A DNA stretch of 64,000 nt from Chaetoderma sp. LZ-2023a (GCA_034401795.1 JAVVLW010001659.1:248001-312000), one strand, 5' to 3'; positions 1 to 13,700 are shown, numbered from the stretch's first letter. Translations and numbers: made by a program. The notes: generated by a model not told the origin, from the sequence alone.

Positions 1-560
1 TGAAAATTGTTTTCCAGATGATAACTCCGTTACCACTTATCAGATTGCTTTGAAACTTCATACGGTTGTTGGATTAGGCCTCGTGAAGAAACCTATCGTA
101 ATTGACAATGATCTGACATCCAAGATGGCCACCAGCGGCCATCTTGAAAATTGGTTTCCGGATGATAACTCCGTTATCATTTGTTGGATCGCTTTGAAAC
201 TTTATAAGGTGGTTGGACTAGGTATGGGGAAGAAAGTTACCAAAATTAACGATGATCCGAAATCCAAGATAGCCGCCAGCCACCGTTGGCCATCTTGAAA
301 ATTGGTTTCTGGATAATACCTCTGTTACCGCTTATTAGATTGCTTTGAAGCGTCATAGGGTTGTTGGATTAGATCTGGGGAAGAAACCTATAGAAATAGA
401 CGATGATCCGAAATCCAAGATGGCCCTCAGCCACCGGTGGCCATCTTTAAAATTGGTTTCCGGATGATAACTCTGTTACCGTTTATCGTATCACTTTGAA
501 ACTTCATAAGGTGATCGGACTAGGTCAAGGGCAGAAACCTCACACTTTCAACATGGTAGC
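1..560 (+). repeat. Diverged ~148-bp tandem units
   Basis: About four head-to-tail units share the phrases ATTGGTTTCCGGATGATAAC, GATTGCTTTGAAACTTCATA and TCCAAGATGGCC. The same units occur at about 17345-18190. Short ORFs here are accidental. From 560 to 726 I see nothing specific. Confidence 0.8.
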
Positions 561-726
561 GTATCTGTCAATAGCTACTAGTCACAGCTTGTCTTCATTA
601 CAGCCAGCTTGATGTAGTACATCGACGATATTTGATCGTGTGATGGTGTCAAAGGCCAGCTGCATGTTAATGGCCATCTTGAGAAGGTCTGAGTGCTTGG
701 ACATGACAACTGACACCAGCATGTAT

Positions 727-1181
727 AGGCTTGTGCAGTTATGGCTTTGAGTGATTTCAATCGATTATTAAAAAATAATAGTGATTACTCGATTAATCAG
801 CTTGGGAACAAATTAGCAAGATACCAAAAGCATATAAATAACGAAACCTGCAATGTTGTTTAGAGAAGTCCATTTGCAGGCCAAGAGAAGTCTATTTTTG
901 AAAATGTATCACTGGAATGCCTGGCTCGATTCAGGAGCCATGCCTGGCTCGATTCTCATGCCAGTCATTCCAGCAATACATTTTCAAAAATAATCCTTGC
1001 TTGGCCTGCAAATGGACATACATGTACATTCACTGATCAAAATATCAATTTTTGTAACCGATCTCATTAAAAATTAATGAAAAGGTTGGAATTAAAATAG
1101 TTCATGCAGTAGAAATTATTCATGATTATTCGATTATTTATTGTTGTCTTTTTCGATTTAATCACATAATCTTGCAAGCCT
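727..1181. mobile_element. M3 inverted-terminal-repeat element (MITE-like)
   Basis: Begins AGGCTTGTGCAG and ends CTTGCAAGCCT, with extended AT-rich inverted ends (...GATTACTCGATTAATC / GATTATTCGATTATT...). A second copy lies at 13143-13591. The centre (868-1019) is an FB1-type hairpin. No coding capacity. Confidence 0.6.
868..1019. repeat. FB1 foldback core, copy 1
   Basis: Arms run from GTCCATTTGCAGGCCAAG to CTTGGCCTGCAAATGGAC around TCACTGGAATGCCTGGCTCG and its complement. It sits in the centre of an M3 element. Confidence 0.75.
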
Positions 1182-1536
1182 GCGAAGATACAATGTCCGC
1201 ACAGCTCCATCCTCGTTTAAAACTGCTCTGGTAGGCTCCATTGAAGCTTGTTATGGGTGCGGCATGGACAAAATCTTGCAGGTTTGCTGGTGGTCCAGGA
1301 GGCTTCTTGGGTTTGGGGAGAATAATAAGTGTATCTTGACCAACAGCGTCGATTGCAACACATGAAGGCAAAGTTTATAGTTGTGTTAATCTGGTGCGGT
1401 AATAATGATAACATGGATTACTGAAGTGCTAATTGTCTCCATATTTCCGTTTCTCCTACCTGTTATTATTACAATTATATTTTTCAGTTTCCTTGACTGT
1501 GCACCTGGCTGATTCACTCGTCGCAGGAGGATAGCC
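1182..1536 (+). other. Region upstream of the WASHC5 start codon
   Basis: Presumed 5' leader or proximal promoter of WASHC5. Two possible acceptors precede the ATG: TTTTTCAG ending at 1487 and TCGCAG ending at 1526. No TATA-like element was placed with confidence. The minus strand is open over 1162-1371 with a protein-like Pro/Lys-rich translation; see findings. Confidence 0.4.
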
Positions 1537-1761
1537 ATGACAGAATTTCTAGCTGACAATAACCAGTGTGGGCAGACAATCCTCCGCCTGGTCTCTCGTG
1601 GAAATGCTATTATTGCAGAGTTGTTGAGGTTGGCAGACTTCATACCACCAGTGTTTAAACAGGAGGGTAGACCTGACTTAGTCAAGTACTCAGAACTAAT
1701 CTCAGATTTTAGTTACTTCAAAAGCTCTGAATACTTTGACAACAGGATTGACTCTAATGTG
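1537..1761 (+). CDS. WASHC5: WASHC5 exon 1 (start codon)
   Basis: Encodes 75 residues beginning [20 protein letters not shown], the conserved start of strumpellin, so the ATG at 1537 is taken as the true start. The exon ends ...DSNV before the donor GTAGGT (1762) in phase 0. Joined to exon 2 it reads [15 protein letters not shown], the same spacing as the vertebrate protein. A polypyrimidine-CAG ends at 1487, so this exon may begin at 1488 with a separate non-coding leader exon upstream; this was not resolved. Confidence 0.93.
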
Positions 1762-4700
1762 GTAGGTAGTAGTACATGTAATAGTGACATGAAAATTGGA
1801 TTTACAATATACTTAGTACTTTTTTTAGACCGTATTGACTTTAACCCTTTAGTGGCCAAGTCAGCCATAACTGCACTCTGCATTTCACATCAAGAGTATA
1901 CTTACCTCCCTAATACTTTTGATATTGCTAAATATCGGCTTTCACTCAATAAAACACTCAGATTAAAAACAGTTAGGTGCCCCTACTGGGCAGGGAGTCA
2001 GAGGTAGTCCGGCGGATGCTCGCCCCACCACCGCGCATGCGCCGACTACTACTTCCTCTTTGCTCATTTATTGGCTAAGGGTTACATGCGGTTTTGTGCT
2101 ACTCTACATTTTCTGCGCGTTTACCTTGTTTTTCACTTATTTGACGATTGTTGTACGTTCGTGGCATGTCGGAAAGAGAGGACTCACCTTTGGAAGGAGC
2201 TGGATCTCTTTATCAGGTGACTTCTTTGATATGCTAGCGTGTTTTGTCCCGGTTTAATGTGTTTCCGGGACTCGCGCTTACCGTGATTAGCGCCTGTTTG
2301 TGTTTGTTTTTTACAACATGGTGCTTCATAAGTCTCATTTCTCTTTGTGTTTTTGTCCACAAGTATCACGTAGAAGCTTTGATGGACTTCTCGGCACAAG
2401 AGGATATGTTTCTCTCCACCACGGTTCCATTTCCTACTAATACTGTTAGGTTATCTAACCAAAAAATCTATGTTCAGTGAGTTGGAGGCCTATTATAAAG
2501 GTCTTCTCACTTTGCCCTCTTGATCCAATTCCTTCCCCTTCGGTGGAGAGAATGTAGAGGCGTACTATGGTGGAGTTCTCCGGTTCATCACGTTGGATGG
2601 TTTGTCTGTACAAGTGTCAGGTATCTAATTATTGATAAACAAAAGGGGAGATAATTTCCTTTTTTGCCAATGCTAGAATTGGAAGGAGTTATCTCTGTAT
2701 ATCTGATTGTTGTGTACTCGAAATGCCAATTCAACGGAAATGTTCCGGTTACTTATACAATTCGTTCTTGCACTTGGTGCTTGTTGCGGATCGATTATTT
2801 TGGTCACGGGATTGATGACGTCATAATCGGCCTTGGCCTTTATTAACATTTAACGTTTTGTCCACGGCTGGTTCTTCTTGACTTGCGATCTTGAGGATCC
2901 TGTCCCTCTCTTTTTAGTTGGTTTTGAGTTCGCTAACCGTAACTATCTTGCTCATTGTCCTTGTCCTTGTCCTGTTTCAGAGACCTGGTTGCCCGTCCTG
3001 CGGGAGGTTTCTGAAGAATAGATTCGTACCGCACTTGTGCTTCAGCTGCAGTCCCTGTGGACCGTTGCTGAAGTGCGATGTATGTAAGCAGTGGGGGGGA
3101 GATCTAATGTCTGATTTTCTCTCATTGCAGGCAAGGGAGAAGGTGATGGAGGAAGAGAGGAAGAAGAAGAAGGAGGGTAGTAAGAAGGGTAAGAAGAAGG
3201 CCTCATCCGCGGTGGATATGGAGGCCTTCAGGTCCGAAATGTTGCAAGAGATGCAGAGGACAATAAAGGATTTGGTCCCAGAGTTGCTTCGCAGCATGCT
3301 CCCTGGGCCAGCTCCTTTGTTGTCCTCGGCATCTGCTTACGAGCAGGTGATCCCCGCCTCTGAATCCGGTCTCTTTAGGTCCGGTCCGTTTGTGGATTCA
3401 GAGGTGGCCCCTTTGTTGGGGGCAGTCCAAGACCCTGGCAGCAGGCATGGCGCCGCGCCGAGGGGCCGTGGACAACGGTTGTTGCTGGGACCCGCGGTCT
3501 GCTCATCAGACCCTGGGTATCCGCGCGCCGCGGGTGTCAAAGCCTCCTATGGCACCTTTCCTGGCCAGTCCGGGTTAGCTCTCTTTGCTGACCCGGAGTA
3601 TAATCTTTCTGGCCAGGAGGAAGAGGATCTCCTACTAGGGTCGCCTTCTGAGGACGTGGCCATGGAATACGACGTCTGTGCACCCCTCGCGGGGAATACA
3701 GACGACGTGTTCCGTGGTTCTACTCTCGCAGGAGTAGATTTCACGGTCCAGAAGGTGTCCCCGGGCGGTGCTGTTGACCACGGATACCGCATACCTCGGC
3801 TTGCCGATGGTGTCGCTGGTGCTGGTCAGGGCCGCGGTACGGCGGTGTTTACCCCACGCTCTGCCACGGCGCCTGCTCCTGGTCAAGCCGCGGAGTTCAG
3901 CATGCCTGCTCTCTCGGGCCCGCATGCTTTTCCGGGCTTGCCAGGGGTATCAGCTTATCCGCCGTCGACGTCAACTGCGAGTGCTCTGGAGGAAGACGAA
4001 GGCCCTCGTCTAGTAGAGCGCTCGCAGTTAGCCACGGAGGAGGATTGGTCGGACGCTTGCCAGTGGCTGGTAAGTGTTCGGCCCGATCTACCCGTGGAGC
4101 TGCCGGCTAGCCAGCGTGACCATAGGCCGTGGTTAGCTGGTAGGCCGGCGGCTACCGCTATGCCATCTCTGCCGCTGGCTGAGCATGTCGTGGACATGTT
4201 CGAAGCGGCGGAGGCGTCCATTAAGGTTAATGGACGTCTCGCGAAGGCCCCTCGCGAGGTGGCGAAGCGTTGCCGCATCGTGCCCCTGGAATACCAGCGG
4301 TACGGTGTGGTGCCAAAGCCAAGCGTGGATGATCGCGCGGCTTTAGGCGAAGATGCGCGGCCGGGCTCCCGTTCTGACACGGGAGTCTTGTGCTCGAACG
4401 CGTTGCGTTCGGCGAATGCCGCGCTGCGTGATGCGGAGGAGAGTGGGAGGGCGTCGATTGCCACGTCTCCCAGCTGCTACAGGGGGTGGTAGCGGCCTCC
4501 GCATCACGCCAGCCAAGCCCGGTAACAGTCCAGAGAGCCATCCAGGATGGTATCAACCTGGCTTTGGACTGTTTGACGCGGGCGGTGACCAGAAGTGTCC
4601 GGGCGAGGCGCACGTTTGCTCTTGACAATCTGTGCCCGTCCCAGGACCTGTATAATAGGCTGCTGCGGACGCCTATGACAGGTCCTGGTCTCTTTGGAGG

Positions 4701-7700
4701 TGAGGGATGCAGGCACCTCCAGGAGACGGTCACTCTGGTTAACAACCAGAGGGCGCTGCGTGAACAATTTGAGGTGCTCCGGCGGGAGCGTGTTCGCGCG
4801 GCACCCCCTGCGTATCGTCCTCTGCAGGCTCGAGGTGGTGCTGGCCAGGTCAGAGGCCAGCCACCGTCGCAACGTAGGCCTAGGCCACGTGCGATTCGGC
4901 CAGCAGCGAGGGGGGCGCAGGCTCCCCAGCCGCACCCAGCCAGACAGCCGCCCGCGCACCGTGGTGCGCGCGGCGCTGGACGGGGCGCGCGGGGATCTGG
5001 TCGCGGCAATCGGGCCTGATGGCCTGGTTACCGCGGTGGGAACCACTCCGGTGTTTCACGCCGAGAGGACAGTGCCACTCTGGCACTCCTTATGTCCACC
5101 TCTATCCCTAGGTGGACCGGTGGGCGGCCGTTTGGCCGGCCACTTGCCAGAGTGGAAGCGGTTGACTCAGGACCGTTTAGTCTTGCGATGGCTTTCCGTC
5201 GGGTATCGTCCCGACTGGGTGACAGGCCCGCCATCGCGACTGTCTCTCGCGCCGATCTGGACTCCTATTCCACGGGATCCGGATCAGAGGTTGTGTATAG
5301 AGGAGGAAATAAATTCCCTCATACTAAAAGAAGCCATTCAGCCGGCACAGAGGTGCCCGGGCTTCTATTCAACCCTCTTCTTAGTGAAGAAAAACACCGG
5401 AGGGTGGAGGCCGATTCTCAACCTCAAGCCTTTGAACAAGTTCTTAGAGACGCCAAGTTTCAAGATGGAGACTGTGCGCTCGGTATTGGCGGGGTTGGAG
5501 CGAGGAATGTGGACCGCTTCCATAGATTTGAAGGATGCGTATTTCCACATTCCCATAGAGAGGAGTTTCCGTCGCTTCCTGAGATTCGCATTTCAGGGCC
5601 GGCGGTGGGAATTCAGGGTGTTACCCTTCGGGATTTCCACGGCTCCTCGGGTCTTCACCCGTGTGGTTCTCGCGATCACTGCATACCTCCGCAGGAGAAG
5701 CATAGCAGTCCACACGTACATAGACGACTGGCTGTTGAAAGCACACACCCGGGAATCGTTGTCAGCCAATCTGGAGATTGTTTTGAAAACTCTCTCGGAC
5801 TTGGGCTGGATGATCAATTTCCCGAAATCAGAGCTAACTCCATCCCAGAAGTTTGTTTTTGGGCATGTTCTTCGATCTGGAGACGGGGTATGTGTACCCC
5901 ACTCAGGAGAGGGTTCAAATACTCATCTCGGTAATACAGTCGGTGTGCGACAGTCGTCATGTCCTGGCGCGGGTTTACTTGAGAATGCTGGGCTTGATGG
6001 TTTCTTTGGAACCAGTCATTCCGCAGGCCGCCTTGCGCAGGCGCCCGATCCAGTTGTTTCTCATGACACAGTGGACCCAGAGTTCAGGTTCGCTGGACTC
6101 GTACGTGTCAGTGTTGGCGCCTCTGATTCACCACCTGCAATGGTGGTTGAATACAGAGAATCTCTTGCCGGGGGTTTTGCTAACCCCTCCCCACCCTCAG
6201 GTGACTGTGTATACAGATGCATCGATGAAGGGGTGGGGAGCTTGTCTGGAAGAGTCCACAGTATCAGGGCTTTGGGATCTGGATCAGTCCAAGGAACATA
6301 TCAATCTACTAGAGCTAAGAGCAGTAGTCCTGGGCCTGGAACATTTCTTACAGAAAGTTCAGGGCAAGATTGTTCTAATTCGTTCAGACAACTCAACAGT
6401 AGTGACTTACATAAACCGCCAGGGCGGAACGAAGTCGCCCAGTCTCTGTATGATGACATGGAAACTGCTTTGTTGGTGCCTGGATCATGGGATCACCTTG
6501 AAGGCAGTTCATATTCCGGGGAGGTTAAATCTGCTAGCAGACTCATTGAGCCGAAGGATGAGTGTTTTACCCACGGAATGGCAACTAAATCAATGTGTGG
6601 CAGATCGTCTGTTCGACCATTGGGGGAAACCCAACATAGATTTGTTCGCAACGAAGAAGAATGCGAAGATGACGACGTACGTCTCTCCGATTCCAGACCC
6701 AAGCGCTTTCGCAACAGATGCGTTAGCTATCAGCTGGGAGGGAATGTATGCATACGCATTCCCCCCAGCAATCCTGATTCCAAAGGTGCTTCAGAAAATC
6801 AGGCAGCAGGAGTGCCAAGTGCTTCTGATCGCCCCGGATTGGCCAAGCCGATCGTGGTATACGGATCTGCTGGACCTTCTGGTCTGCAATCCGGTTCCGC
6901 TGCCTCTGATGGACGACCTTATCTTCCAGGGCAAGGCCCTTCACGACAATCCGTCAATGTTCCGATTGACTGCGTGGATGTTGTCAAGGAATCTAGAATT
7001 AAGGAGGGCTTTTCTGAGCAAGCGGCCATGTTTATGGCCAAAGCCAGGAGGGGGTCAACCTCCAGAGCATATAATTATAAAATCAACAGATTTGCAGAGT
7101 GGTGCTCAAAAAGATGTATTGATCCAATGGAATCATCTATTCAGGTAGTGGCTGATTTCCTCTGTCACCTATATGATGCCTATAGCCTCAAGCCTAACTC
7201 TATTGCTGGTTATAAATCAGCTTTAATGACTGTTATTCCTTGCTTGGCTAATAGGGGGAGTGATGAAGTAAGTACATTAAATGTATTAATTAAAGGCATG
7301 GGCAATCTAAGACCAAGGAACCCTCCACTGATTCCGTCTTGGAGTTTATCACTGGTGCTCCAGGTACTAGGTGATAAGCCTTTTGAACCACTTATGAAAA
7401 TGTTAACTCTTAAAACTGTATTTTTAATTGCTGCGGCCTCCGCGAGGCGTAGGAGTGAAATTCACGCCTTATCAGCCGAGGTTGACCGTTTTGTGGTTAC
7501 AGGGGAAGGCCTTAAGCTTCTACCTAGGATTAATTTCTTGTCTAAAAATCAGTCATTGAAATATCCAGGTCAGCCTATTTTTTTGCCATCTTTAACTAGA
7601 TATGATCCTAATTCTAAAGTATGGTGCCCCGTACGGGCGCTGCTCCGGTACAAACAGCGTACTTCGGAGTGGCGTACCGACCAGTCAGCGTTATGGTTGT

Positions 7701-10700
7701 CATATATTGAACCCCATGGTAGGGCGTCTAAGGACACCATTTCTAGGTGGATTGTGGAATGTATTCAATTTTGTCACAAATCCGCCACCGGGCGACAGGT
7801 TGACGTGGCCAAGGCTCACAGTGTCCGCGGTGTCGTGACATCCACTGCCCTGTTTAATGGGGTCCCTGTGGATGATATTATGTCAGTGGCTCAGTGGCAC
7901 TGTGAGTCAAGTTTTACAGACCATTACCTCCGTGACACCTCTAACCCTCTCGCCTTGTCGATTTTGAAACAATAACCGCTTTATGTTGTGAAGAGTGCTT
8001 CCGCATTGCTTATATACTTCGCCATTCAGCGACGGTGACAACCACTTGTCGGGACTGTATCATCCTTCTCTACTGGAATCGTGATGACAGTTTCCTAGTA
8101 CAACAAGGTCAGTCTTGTTCATGTGTTGTTCATTGTGTTGTATTGTCACGTTACCCAGTGTTATTAATATGGTGATGGTTTATGTGGGTTGTGGTTCTTT
8201 AGAGAGAGTATACGAAAATGGAGCCTTTTCGTCTCTGTCCTATAGTACTTGGCACTAGTACGAAGAGAGCGTGTAGGACATTGAGGTCATTTAATCTTCC
8301 TCCCAAGGGGGGGGGGGAGCGCATATGACAAATCGGTCATCTCTCAGACATCGGTTGTGTTATCCGATGGTTTATCAAATCCTGACTGTGTTTTCACACA
8401 GTTTCAGACGTCATAAGTGCCTTAAACGCTTGAAAGCGTATAGGGAAGAGCTGGTCTTTTGACCTCGCCTCCCTCCCGCCAGATTCACTTTCGAATTCTG
8501 GCAATATCAAAAGTATTAGGGAGGTAAGTATACTCTTGATGTGAAATAAACGAAATCTAGGATTTCTTTTTTCACGAGAGAGTTGATACTTACCTCCCTA
8601 GATACGGACCCGGCCTCTCCGCCCCACAGAGGCTCGGTCTTCAGGCTCTTGGTAGTTGCATGTGTTAGCCAATAAATGAGCCAGAGGAAGTAGTAGTCGG
8701 CGCATGCGCGGTGGTGGGGCGAGCATCCGCCGGACTACCTCTGACTCCCTGCCCAGTAGGGGCACCTAACTGTTTTTAATCTGAGTGTTTTATTGAGTGA
8801 AAGCCGATATTTAGCAATATCAAAAGTATTAGGGAGGTAAGTATCAACTCTCTCGTGAAAAAAGAAATCCTAGATTTCGTTTAGTGGTCTTGAGAAATGT
8901 TCATTGGCAGGCCAATAGAAATATATTTTTGAAAATTTACCTCTAGAATAGCTGGTTCAATTATTGATCCACCATTCCAGTGTTAAGTTTTCAAACATAG
9001 AAACCTCTTGTCTTATAAATTGTCATTGACTACTTTTATTTTTCAAAAACCCACTAACGTTATTTATCAAGTCATTTTTAGTTTGACATTATAAAGTAAA
9101 ATGAACTATTGCAATACCATACGCATTATCCTAAGATGATGGTGGCATGGCACAATGAACTTGGGCTCATGGCCAAATGCTCAAGGTCACTGTGACCTTG
9201 ATAAACATCATTGTTTTGTCAAAATTAATATTTTGCGTTTAGCTCAACTTAACGGTTTATCAATGTCTAATATTTGCTTAATCATACTGGATTCAAACAT
9301 GTTTACTTATAATGAGATGGGATAACAGAATGTCCTTGGGTTTAAACGTCATGGTCACTGATATAGGCCTTCTGTGTTGAACATTGAGATTTGCGATGGC
9401 ATGGCATCAACCGTTCAGGCTTGTATAGAAAAAAATTAGCTGGCTAATCAGGTCCAGACGTGGCCCTTAATTTACATTTGGCTACATTTTGTGGCAATTG
9501 CATTTGGTAAGACAGATCTATGCCTGGTTATGTGAGTTACCCATATCTTTGCGGATTGTGTAACACGGTTTACATTAGGCTCCACTCCCATGGTAGTGGT
9601 GGGGGTTGGCGGGGAGAGGTGGGGTAGAATGTCAAAGTTGGCAGAATTCAATAAAATTTGTATGCGATTTGCCCATAAATGATTGCTGAGTGTTGGACAC
9701 TGTTTACATTAGGGCAGAGTGGCAGCAAATAGTCAAAGTTGGTGAAAGGGTGAGGATTTGTCATGCTTGTTATGGCTGCCATCGATTGCATGTTCTAGTT
9801 TTTATTCGATTCTCACAGCCTAAAAGGTACTATGGTAGCTAATTCAAGCGTAACATTTTATTTGCTCTAATGTTCAGAGGGGATATGACTAGTCTTTGAA
9901 CATCAATCCACAGAAGGCAATCCAAACTATGCTGTTTACAAACTAAATTTGATAACTCTCACTCCTGTGGTAGAACTCAGGCCACTATATAAGGCATAAC
10001 AACTGATAGGCCTAGCTTCTGGACTCGATCGACACTAAGATCAGCGTCAGGTGTAAATCGGCCATTGAGTTATACCAGGAGAGTGAAGATGATTTAATAC
10101 TAAAGATGAGGCAGCTTTGAAGCCCAGAGACAAGCAAGCACTGATACAAATATGTCAGCCTTCAGACACGGATTAGTCATGATGGATACACTATATCCTA
10201 GCTGCTATGGTTTGTGTTGCAACATGGGGTATGCTGAGCAAGACGTCTTATTGTGTTTGGTGTCCCCATTGTTCAGCTCCCCTCCATCATACTGTTTCCA
10301 CAAGATGCCTACCATGAAGCCACCACAGCCTGTGGTAACACATCTTCCCAGGCTGCGACAGGACTGTCTTAGGCTCCCGCGACATCGCCAACATATTGGC
10401 CACACGTGGGAACGTGAATCTCATTGGATCCATTCCATGCTGACTGGTAACTGACTCTGCATCATTGCAAGTCGCAATAAATTTATATAAAGTTATTTAT
10501 CCTTATGATTGCTAAATCATCTGTTATATTGTTGATTAAAATATCTCACAGCAACGTTGTTAATATCTTTATTTGTAGCAATTGCAAGACCTCGATGAAG
10601 AATTCCGTGAGAATCATATTGATATACTGACACGGTTCTACCAAGCGTTCGCCAGTGTGCATAAATACATCACAGACCTAAACAGGTGAGAGGGCTTCAG

Positions 10701-13700
10701 ATAGATTGATGCTTTAATGGTCAAGCTGACCAAAACCGGCCTCTGTAGTGGTCTTGAAGAATGTCCATTTTCTGGCACCGAGAGGACTATTTTTGTAATC
10801 TGATCTGTATTGGTAAAAATCTAGTGAGGATGCGGTCAATGTACTGGGACTATGACTGGTATTCAGTCACACTGTAAACAAACCAAACTTTGGGAGATTA
10901 TACTCTGATCTCAATAACTTTGTCAGAAGGCTACAGCTTAAACTACACTTTGAACACACACCAAATCCATTGAATAATGATGAAAGCAACACAAGATTTG
11001 TACTTAGTGAGTGTACGTTTAGATAGACATTCACTAAGGCCAAATATCAGTTTTCTCGTCAAGTCTTGACCAGTAAGGGGTTAATCATACTGTATGCAAG
11101 CTCATGGTTTGTATGCTAAGAACATCTTATCTAACTTGTCAATCAGCTGAGCAAGAGTGATGGCCTCAGAGAGAGTGATGGCCTCAGGGAGAGTGATGTG
11201 ATGGCCTCAGCGAGAGTGATGGCCTCAGCGAGAGTGATGGCCTCAGCGAGAGTGATGGCCTCAGCGTCTGTCTATGGTGTAAACAGTGGAGGAATCCAAT
11301 TTTATCTATACCCCCACCCATCTGTAGCTAAGCTCTACCCACGCTTTTCCTGGGTTGGGATCGATCGATCTGTGTACTCCCCGACTATCAATTTCCAGAA
11401 ACCTATACAGGTAAGCTATTGAATATTTTGAAACTAATTGGACTGTTGCTGCCTATGCTGCAGTCAAATTAGTTTCAAAATATTGAACCGCATGTTTATT
11501 AAATCGTAAAGACATTCAATTCATACAACAGTGCTTAGTCTGTTATCAATTAAGTGTTTGTGACAAACTTAGCTACAATTGATTATGCTGTCATCCTACA
11601 CATCACATGGTTGATTATAACGTCATATGATTGACATGACAGAACCTGGAATCCTCCATTGTGGCACATTTTGTTATTTCTAGACCGATTGGCATTAATC
11701 ATGGTCAGCATGTCGATATCAGCATCCAATGCATGCTTTGCAAAAATGAAGCGGGTTTGATCTTGATCACAAATGAGAATTAGATTTTAATAAAAACCGC
11801 CAAGAATAAGTTATCATATTTTATAAATTCAAAAGTTGACAGATATTTACAACTCTACCACTGTTAAAAATGTGTACGGTCATGACCTTTGACATGCCCA
11901 AAAATTCATGGAAGGACATCATTGCATGAATTGTCAACCACATGGATTAAAATTACGCCACACATGTTATCAAATTAGAAGGAAATGATGTCTAATAAAT
12001 TAACGAAGCAGGATGTCAGCTCCAATCTAAATTCTAGATTAACAAACACTACTGTTCGTCTTGCATCTCATTAATATGTTGGTGTTTAAATGAGCAATGT
12101 AAATCATCAACTACAAAATATTAACACAATGACGTCATGTGATGATGTCATCCGTCGTCCACTCTTTCTCATCTTGGATGACCTAGTTTTGTCGAAAACT
12201 TAGCAGTTTATGTCTGATGTTTGGTTAAATATCCAGAGACCAAACTTGAACACATGCTTCCTAGTGATGAGAGGAGATGACTCAATGACGTTGTTGTCAA
12301 ATTGTCAAAGATCAGGGTCACTGATAACTGGCAACGGTCATGGTCACCGATAAGTATATTGAAAGGGCATTTGTATGTAGCCTTTATGAAAGTAGAAACC
12401 TATTTGAAGTTTGCTTTGTGAGAAACATCTTAGCAACTGCTCCATAGAGTTAGTATAGCTGTAGACTGATCATGCGCAGACCTTCACTATGGGACGAGCT
12501 GTCCAGACTGCTGGTGACACAAGTTCAGTAAATTTCAAGTGCCCATGTTCAGGTATCACTGTCTGGCTGACGCACACGATCATCTGCATATATAGCCTCC
12601 AAACAGGACTCAATTCTCTGTTGGTAATTGGAAGAGAAATTTAACAACCTATGCAAATTTAAATAATTTTATCAGAAATAAAATGGTATTGGCTATATTA
12701 TTGTGACATTTTATTCAACTAGGTAATAAATAGAATTAGTAACAAAACCATATTATGTTGGAAACTATTGATCGGTTGAGAAAATACTGAATTCTGGAAT
12801 TCCATCTTTGAGAGCGTCATGATCACTCTATGGCTATGCTAACTCTATGATCTAACCCCATACCTTCCTATGTTCCACAGAGTCAGAAATTCTCCTGTGA
12901 GAGTCTGTAAATGTTGGCTGTGTAGATGGCATAGTATTGTAGTAACTTAGCTACATATAAAATGTTACACACCCAACAGAGGTCTTGAATCGGCCCGTGG
13001 AACCAGCAGCATGTGCTCGCGTTTCAAGTTCCAAGGTACGACTGCCGGGCGTCCGTAGAAACGGCGGGAATCAGCTAGCCCGGCAGCTGCAAAACGCGAA
13101 CTCCGGGATTGCGGGATACCGCCAGCACCACAGTATATTTATAGGCTTGTGTGATTACATGATTAAATCAAAAATCACGATTATGTTTTAAATCGTGAAT
13201 TTATTATATGATTAAAAATTAAACAGAATAATCGGGAATATTTTCTATTGCATAAAATATTTCAAAACCTAACTTTCAATTACCTTTTAACGTGATTGGT
13301 CATGAAAAATTACATTTTGCTTAGTAAATGTATGCCCATTTGCAGGGCAAGAGAAGACTCTTTTTGAAAATGTATTACTGGAATGCCTGGCTCGAGATTC
13401 TAGCCAGGCATTCCAGTGATACATTTTCAAAAATTGTTTTTTCTTGACCTGCAAATGTGAACTTTTCTAAACACCATTGCAGTTTTTGTCATTGATATTC
13501 TTTTGTTGTTATGGTTTGGTAATTTGTATCCAAGCTGATTAATCGAGTAATAATCGATCGCGATCACTCAACGCAATAATCGCATAAGCCTAGTTAGTAT
13601 ATTACCATATGTGTTTTTCTGTCTCACATAGATACCTGGAAGACCTTGATGAGGGTGTGTTTATTCAGCAAACACTTGAGAGTGTTCTTATCAATGAAGA

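Larger units (their letters stand above)
1883..8883 (+). mobile_element. DIRS-1: DIRS-type tyrosine-recombinase retrotransposon
   Basis: Seven-kb element in intron 1. The left end begins TTTCACATCAAGAGTATAC and the right end finishes CCTAGATTTCGTTTA. It has unequal terminal inverted repeats (1883-2075 and 8660-8883), an ICR at 8502-8602, a gag-like ORF1, RT/RNase H ORF2 and tyrosine recombinase ORF3. This is the DIRS arrangement; these elements replicate through a circular intermediate and use a recombinase instead of a DDE integrase. It is almost identical by eye to DIRS-E but carries frameshifts in ORF1 and ORF2, so it is probably not autonomous. Inserted in the sense orientation relative to WASHC5. 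Confidence 0.92.

Noticed and set aside
3337..5234. Minus-strand ORFs of 60-260 codons across DIRS gag genes
   Set aside because: GC-rich shadow frames; the same happens in every gag copy and none shows domain features.
4694..7975. A single 1093-codon protein in DIRS-1
   Set aside because: It joins RT sequence to a non-RT shadow frame after a 2-base deletion and then to the recombinase; DIRS-B and DIRS-E show the true separate frames.
10152..10454. 100-codon ORF in intron 1
   Set aside because: No recognisable motifs, no homologous copy in the window, composition like surrounding intron.
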